8,197 nucleotides of DNA from Saprospiraceae bacterium (lineage in GTDB: Bacteria > Bacteroidota > Bacteroidia > Chitinophagales > Saprospiraceae), in assembly GCA_020436955.1 (NCBI GenBank), contig JAGQWW010000104.1:1-8197 (forward strand), given 5' to 3'. The notes under the pieces were generated by a model. It was given only the letters and a program-made list of their open reading frames with translations, was not told the origin of the DNA and made no database searches. This document shows positions 5,391 to 8,197 of the stretch, in pieces. The stretch's first letter is position 1, and every line of letters starts with the position of its first letter. Both the position numbers and the translations under genes were made by a program.

Positions 5391-6458
5391 ATGACAAACA
5401 TTGATACAACCAAACCTGTATTGGTAACCGGAGCCACAGGATATGTTGCCGGATGGTTGGTAAAGAAGCTATTGGAAGAAGGTTGTACTGTACATGCAGC
5501 AGTTAGGAATCCTGACAAAAAAGAAAAACTTGCTCATCTGGATGCAGTAGCTGCTAAGGCACCTGGCACCATCAAATATTTTAAAGCTGATTTATTGACA
5601 CCTGGTGCTTACAAGGAGGCCATGGAAGGTTGTGAATTGGTGTATCATACCGCAAGTCCATTCACTTATGATATAAAAGACCCGCAAAAGGAATTGGTCG
5701 AACCTGCAGTTCAGGGGACTACCAACGTATTGGAAACCGCAAATGTAGTGCCTTCTGTAAAAAAGGTGGTAGTAACCAGCAGTTGTGTTTCTATTTACAA
5801 TGATGCAACCGACGCCAAAGATGCCCCGGGTGGAGTCCTAAATGAAGACTTCTGGAACAATTCTGCTTCCCTGGATTATCAGCCATATTCACTATCAAAG
5901 ACATTGGCTGAGAAAAAAGCCTGGGAGATAGCCAAGAACCAGGATCGCTGGGAACTAGTCACCATAAATCCTTCTTTCGTTTTAGGCCCACCGCTCAATC
6001 CAACCTCTAATTCTTCAGAAAGCATGAATATTCTGAAGCAAATGGGAGATGGAACCTATAAAAGTGGATTTCCGAAATTAAGTGTAGGGATGGTAGATGT
6101 TCGTGATGTAGCAGAAGCGCATTACAAAGCCGGCTTTGTACCTCAGGCAAAAGGAAGATATATCACTTCAGGACACAATACGGATTTCTATGAAATGGGA
6201 ATGGCCCTACGCGAAAAATATGGCGACCAACTTCCGCTTGGAAAAGGCGCGGTCCCTAAATGGTTGTTAATGATCATGGGCCCCTTTATCGATAAAAAAC
6301 TGTCCAGAAGGTTTATCAAAAACAATATGAATGTCCCTTTAAAACTCGATAATTCCAAAATCAAAAAAGACCTTGGCATGACCTTCCGACCTATGGCTCA
6401 AACCATGCAAGATGGCATGCAAGCATTGATTGAAGAAGGAATTGTAAAGACGAAATAG
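5391..6458 (+). CDS. Extended SDR, NAD(P)-dependent epimerase/reductase (dihydroflavonol-4-reductase-like)
   Basis: The 355-residue product is an extended short-chain dehydrogenase/reductase, probably cytoplasmic. The Rossmann nucleotide site TGATGYVA lies at 13-20, and R39 at the end of the second strand (AAVRN) favours NADPH. DLL at 67-69, the TSS stretch at 129-131 and the catalytic YSLSK (Y166, K170) complete the active site; NPSFVLGPPLNP (193-204) and VDVRDVAEAH (235-244) are typical of the group that includes dihydroflavonol reductases, cinnamoyl-CoA reductases and yeast methylglyoxal reductase-like enzymes. The substrate, probably a carbonyl compound, cannot be named. Full length. Start is the ATG at 5391 with the A-rich leader AAAAACCCACAATT. 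It follows the AraC regulator by 95 bases. Its stop codon is the first base contact with array R3, and the lipocalin gene follows after 123 bases. Confidence 0.92.
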   Translation: MTNIDTTKPVLVTGATGYVAGWLVKKLLEEGCTVHAAVRNPDKKEKLAHLDAVAAKAPGTIKYFKADLLTPGAYKEAMEGCELVYHTASPFTYDIKDPQKELVEPAVQGTTNVLETANVVPSVKKVVVTSSCVSIYNDATDAKDAPGGVLNEDFWNNSASLDYQPYSLSKTLAEKKAWEIAKNQDRWELVTINPSFVLGPPLNPTSNSSESMNILKQMGDGTYKSGFPKLSVGMVDVRDVAEAHYKAGFVPQAKGRYITSGHNTDFYEMGMALREKYGDQLPLGKGAVPKWLLMIMGPFIDKKLSRRFIKNNMNVPLKLDNSKIKKDLGMTFRPMAQTMQDGMQALIEEGIVKTK

Positions 6459-6572
6459 GGAATGTGGGGAATGTGGGGGAATGGGTTAATGGGTTAATGG
6501 AATTTACGATTTACGAAAAAAAACCGCATCACGCACCACGCATTCCGCATCCCACATTCCGCATTCCGCTAA
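6458..6572 (+). repeat. Short-word array R3, divergent, with self-complementary ends
   Basis: Starting at the last base of the SDR stop codon are 8- or 9-base words (GGGAATGT, GGGGAATGT, GGGGGAAT, GGGTTAAT twice), then GGAATTT, ACGATTT and ACGAAAA (to 6519), an A-run, and seven 7-base words of CCGCATT type (6524-6572). ATTTACGATTTACGA at 6502-6516 is identical to 3535-3549 in array R1. The left words and right words are partly reverse complements: GGAATGTGGG (6468-6477, also 6459-6468) pairs with CCCACATTCC (6551-6560), so a transcript could fold into a 10-base-pair stem with a 73-base loop. It occupies nearly the whole gap between the SDR and lipocalin genes. Confidence 0.75.
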
Positions 6573-6581
6573 AAAAAAATC

Positions 6582-7106
6582 ATGAAATCCTTCATTATTG
6601 CATTACCATTTGCTGCTTCGCTATTTGGCCTCTTAGGATGTCAATCTATACCTGATGGAGTAACACCTGTTAGTCCGTTTGATGCTGACAAATACCTTGG
6701 TAAGTGGTACGAAATCGCACGATTTGATTTCAGATTTGAAAAAGATCTGAATAATACGACTGCCACCTATACCAAGCGCGATGATGGCAAAATCGGCGTG
6801 CTCAATCGTGGTTTTAATTATGTAAAAGACAAATGGGAAGAAGCAAAAGGGAAAGCCCGATTCCGAGGAGATTCAAATGTTGCTGCCCTGGAAGTCTCCT
6901 TTTTTGGACCCTTCTATGCCGGATACAATGTAATTGCACTGGAAGGAAATTATGAGTATGCCCTTATAGCTGGCAGTAGTCTGGATTATATGTGGATTCT
7001 AAGTCGTACTACCACCATCCCGGAAGATATCAAACAGCAATTCCTCGAAAAAGCCCAATCTTTAGGCTACCATACGGATAACTTGATTTGGGTGGAGCAT
7101 GAATGA
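6582..7106 (+). CDS. blc: Blc-type lipocalin, outer-membrane lipoprotein
   Basis: The 174-residue product closely follows bacterial lipocalin Blc (E. coli protein about 177 residues). A lipoprotein signal with lipobox LLGC (17-20, C20 lipidated) leads into the first lipocalin motif, YLGKWYEIARF (38-48, with G40 and W42), the TYTKRDDGKIGVLNRG stretch (62-77), FFGPFYAGYNVI (107-118), and the closing signature around YMWILSRTTTIP (136-147) and LIWVE (168-172). Lipocalins form an eight-strand barrel that binds small hydrophobic ligands; Blc has been linked to lysophospholipid binding and envelope stress. The start ATG at 6582 is preceded by a run of nine A's, usual for this phylum. The gene may share a transcript with the SDR gene across R3. 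Array R4 starts inside its stop codon. Confidence 0.93.
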   Translation: MKSFIIALPFAASLFGLLGCQSIPDGVTPVSPFDADKYLGKWYEIARFDFRFEKDLNNTTATYTKRDDGKIGVLNRGFNYVKDKWEEAKGKARFRGDSNVAALEVSFFGPFYAGYNVIALEGNYEYALIAGSSLDYMWILSRTTTIPEDIKQQFLEKAQSLGYHTDNLIWVEHE

Positions 7107-7370
7107 GGTTGGAAGTATGATGTATGAAATATGAAGTATGAGGTATGAGGTATGAGGTATGATGGGGGATTGGGGATCGGAGATGGAAGATGAAAGATGG
7201 AGGATGAAAGATATTTACGAATTACGGTTTACGATGTACGATAAGCCAAAGACTAAAGACCAAAGACCAAATTTTCCCACTCACAAGTACAAGTATCCAG
7301 CAACTAGAAACCAGCAGCTAGAAACCAGCATCCAGAAACCAGCAACTAGAAACCAGCATCCAGCATCCAC
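7105..7370 (+). repeat. Heptad array R4: 38 consecutive 7-base words
   Basis: The longest array: 266 bases that divide exactly into 38 words of 7, starting within the lipocalin stop codon. Blocks are GAGGTAT-like (7105-7160), GATGGGG and GATTGGG (7161-7174), GATGGAA-like (7175-7209), GATATTT (7210), ACGAATT-like (7217-7244), GCCAAAG/ACTAAAG/ACCAAAG (7245-7272), four less regular words (7273-7300), then CAACTAG, CAGCTAG or CATCCAG alternating with AAACCAG (7301-7363), a 14-base higher-order unit. It ends in CATCCAC and a run of seven C's. Bases 7246-7270 repeat 4254-4278 exactly over 25 bases. The plus strand is purine-rich first and then A/C-rich, and poor in T in its second half, so a transcript would have little secondary structure. 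Confidence 0.92.
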
Positions 7371-7485
7371 CCCCCCATATGATCCTTCCTTCATGTTTAA
7401 AATCATACCGTGAATTGACTCTATTCATTGGTTTCTATTGAAAACAAGGTGAACTTCAGGCTATTGAATAATAAAAGAAATAGTC
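7371..7485 (+). other. Non-repetitive leader between array R4 and the beta-propeller gene
   Basis: After the C-run that closes array R4, this unique AT-rich stretch must hold the promoter of the gene at 7486 unless that gene is read from upstream. I see no convincing TAnnTTTG word with a TTTG at 19-21 bases. The bases just before the ATG (ATAATAAAAGAAATAGTC) are A-rich, as in other leaders here. Together with R4 it makes a 379-base gene-free gap. Confidence 0.5.
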
Positions 7486-8197
7486 ATGAGAAGATTCAAT
7501 TTCATATATGTGCTATTTGGGTTGGCTATATGGATCTTATCGACAGGTTGCCCCCAGATTAAGGACATAATCGACCCACCTCCTGACACCACTGCTGGTG
7601 ATACTTTATGGATACATGAAATGGTTGGTACCGATTCCCTGTTTATGCTTCACTCACTTGCTTTAGGTCATAACGGATATGTCTATTATGGCGTAGGTGG
7701 AGGTACCCTGCATTGGACCGCAGCCAGAATACGTGCACTCAATCCAGACAACGGAAACATGGTTTGGGAATCTGAAAGAATGGATAATATTGGTATCAAT
7801 AGTGAAATAATGGTCGATGACGATGGTACCGTGTACGCACTTGGAGCTTATAAACTATATGCTTTCGATGGAAATACCGGAGCTACCAAATGGATTTGGG
7901 AAGTTCCACAAACCCTTCCTAATCCTGATAATCCTACACAGGATATTTATACATATGGTACCGCTGGACAATTAGCTTTGACTGATGATGGTAATATTCT
8001 TACCTCTACCAGTGGAAGTGGAGTCTACAGTCGATGCATTTACCTAATCAATAAGTTTGGAGATAAGGTATTTCATAATCTGAATGCCAATGGTTGGGGT
8101 GTAGAAGGACCCTTTGCAATTGGTAAAAACAATATGGCTTATTATTATTCCCGAAATATCAATAGTAACAATCTGGGTATGAGGGTAGTTGCTTTGA
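7486..8197 (+). CDS. PQQ-like beta-propeller lipoprotein, cut by the right edge
   Basis: An ATG at 7486 opens a frame that runs 237 codons to the window edge without a stop. Residues 4-18 are hydrophobic and are followed by STGC (C22), a lipoprotein signal with a slightly unusual serine at -3. After a proline-rich linker (IIDPPPDTT, 28-36) come beta-propeller blades of the PQQ/BamB-like type: VYYGVGGGTLHWTAARIRALNPDNGNMVWE (66-95) and TVYALGAYKLYAFDGNTGATKWIWEVP (115-141), each with the usual strand, (L/F)xx(D/N)xxTG-like turn and final W. The first blade has LNPDNGNMVW in place of the TG turn. A third blade is suggested near 164-198. Such proteins act as envelope scaffolds or, in some cases, bind PQQ; enzyme residues cannot be judged from this part. 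No homologue-level assignment is possible. It is separated from the lipocalin gene by array R4. Confidence 0.85.
   Translation, partial: MRRFNFIYVLFGLAIWILSTGCPQIKDIIDPPPDTTAGDTLWIHEMVGTDSLFMLHSLALGHNGYVYYGVGGGTLHWTAARIRALNPDNGNMVWESERMDNIGINSEIMVDDDGTVYALGAYKLYAFDGNTGATKWIWEVPQTLPNPDNPTQDIYTYGTAGQLALTDDGNILTSTSGSGVYSRCIYLINKFGDKVFHNLNANGWGVEGPFAIGKNNMAYYYSRNINSNNLGMRVVAL

Noticed and set aside
6464..6655. Plus-strand open frame of 63 codons overlapping the start of the lipocalin gene
   Set aside because: It begins in array R3 and runs in the wrong frame through the lipocalin signal peptide, which is strongly supported.
7105..7370. CRISPR array
   Set aside because: There are no long identical repeats separated by unique spacers; the unit is 7 bases, contiguous and drifting, and no cas gene is present.
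7159..7413. Open frame of 84 codons on the plus strand within array R4
   Set aside because: It is a translation of the heptad array: a 7-base period gives a 7-residue peptide repeat and long stop-free stretches. No protein-like composition.

Overview
The window looks like a chromosomal segment of a Bacteroidota bacterium, possibly Cytophagales-like; this is inferred from gene families, not from a search. Pointers are a DUF6090 protein (a family largely confined to this phylum), a membrane-anchored LytTR regulator, several lipoproteins, a perfect Bacteroidota -7 promoter word (TAnnTTTG), and A-rich leaders in place of strong Shine-Dalgarno sites. Base composition is moderately AT-rich throughout.

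Left part (1-3419), all on the minus strand. In transcription order: a DUF6090 membrane protein; a small two-helix membrane protein gene broken by an in-frame TAA; a four-helix LytTR transcription regulator; a beta-lactamase-fold serine hydrolase lipoprotein; and the first 15 codons of a probable exported protein that leaves the window. The 7-mer TTACTGC lies upstream of three of these genes.

Right part (3630-8197), all on the plus strand. In order: a DUF1801 protein, an AraC-type regulator, an extended short-chain dehydrogenase/reductase (SDR), a Blc-type lipocalin lipoprotein, and a PQQ-like beta-propeller lipoprotein cut by the right edge. The AraC regulator plausibly controls the SDR gene 95 bases downstream, whose leader holds a 6-4-6 dyad over a possible -7 box. 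The lipocalin may share that transcript.

The most striking content is not a gene. Four intergenic stretches (about 3441-3636, 4063-4277, 6458-6572 and 7105-7370) are built from short words, in three of them almost strictly 7 bases long. The word changes stepwise along each array (GAGGTAT, then GATGGAG, ACGAATT, GCCAACA, AAGACCA, AAACCAG) while the 7-base register holds, for 28 words at the first locus and 38 at the last. Block order and orientation are shared, exact 18- and 25-base matches link the loci, and the arrays abut or invade start and stop codons. One encodes the C-terminus of the DUF1801 protein and is split by a small hairpin element flanked by a 6-base direct repeat. I know of no description of such arrays in Bacteroidota; the nearest known analogue is the heptameric STRR repeats of cyanobacteria.
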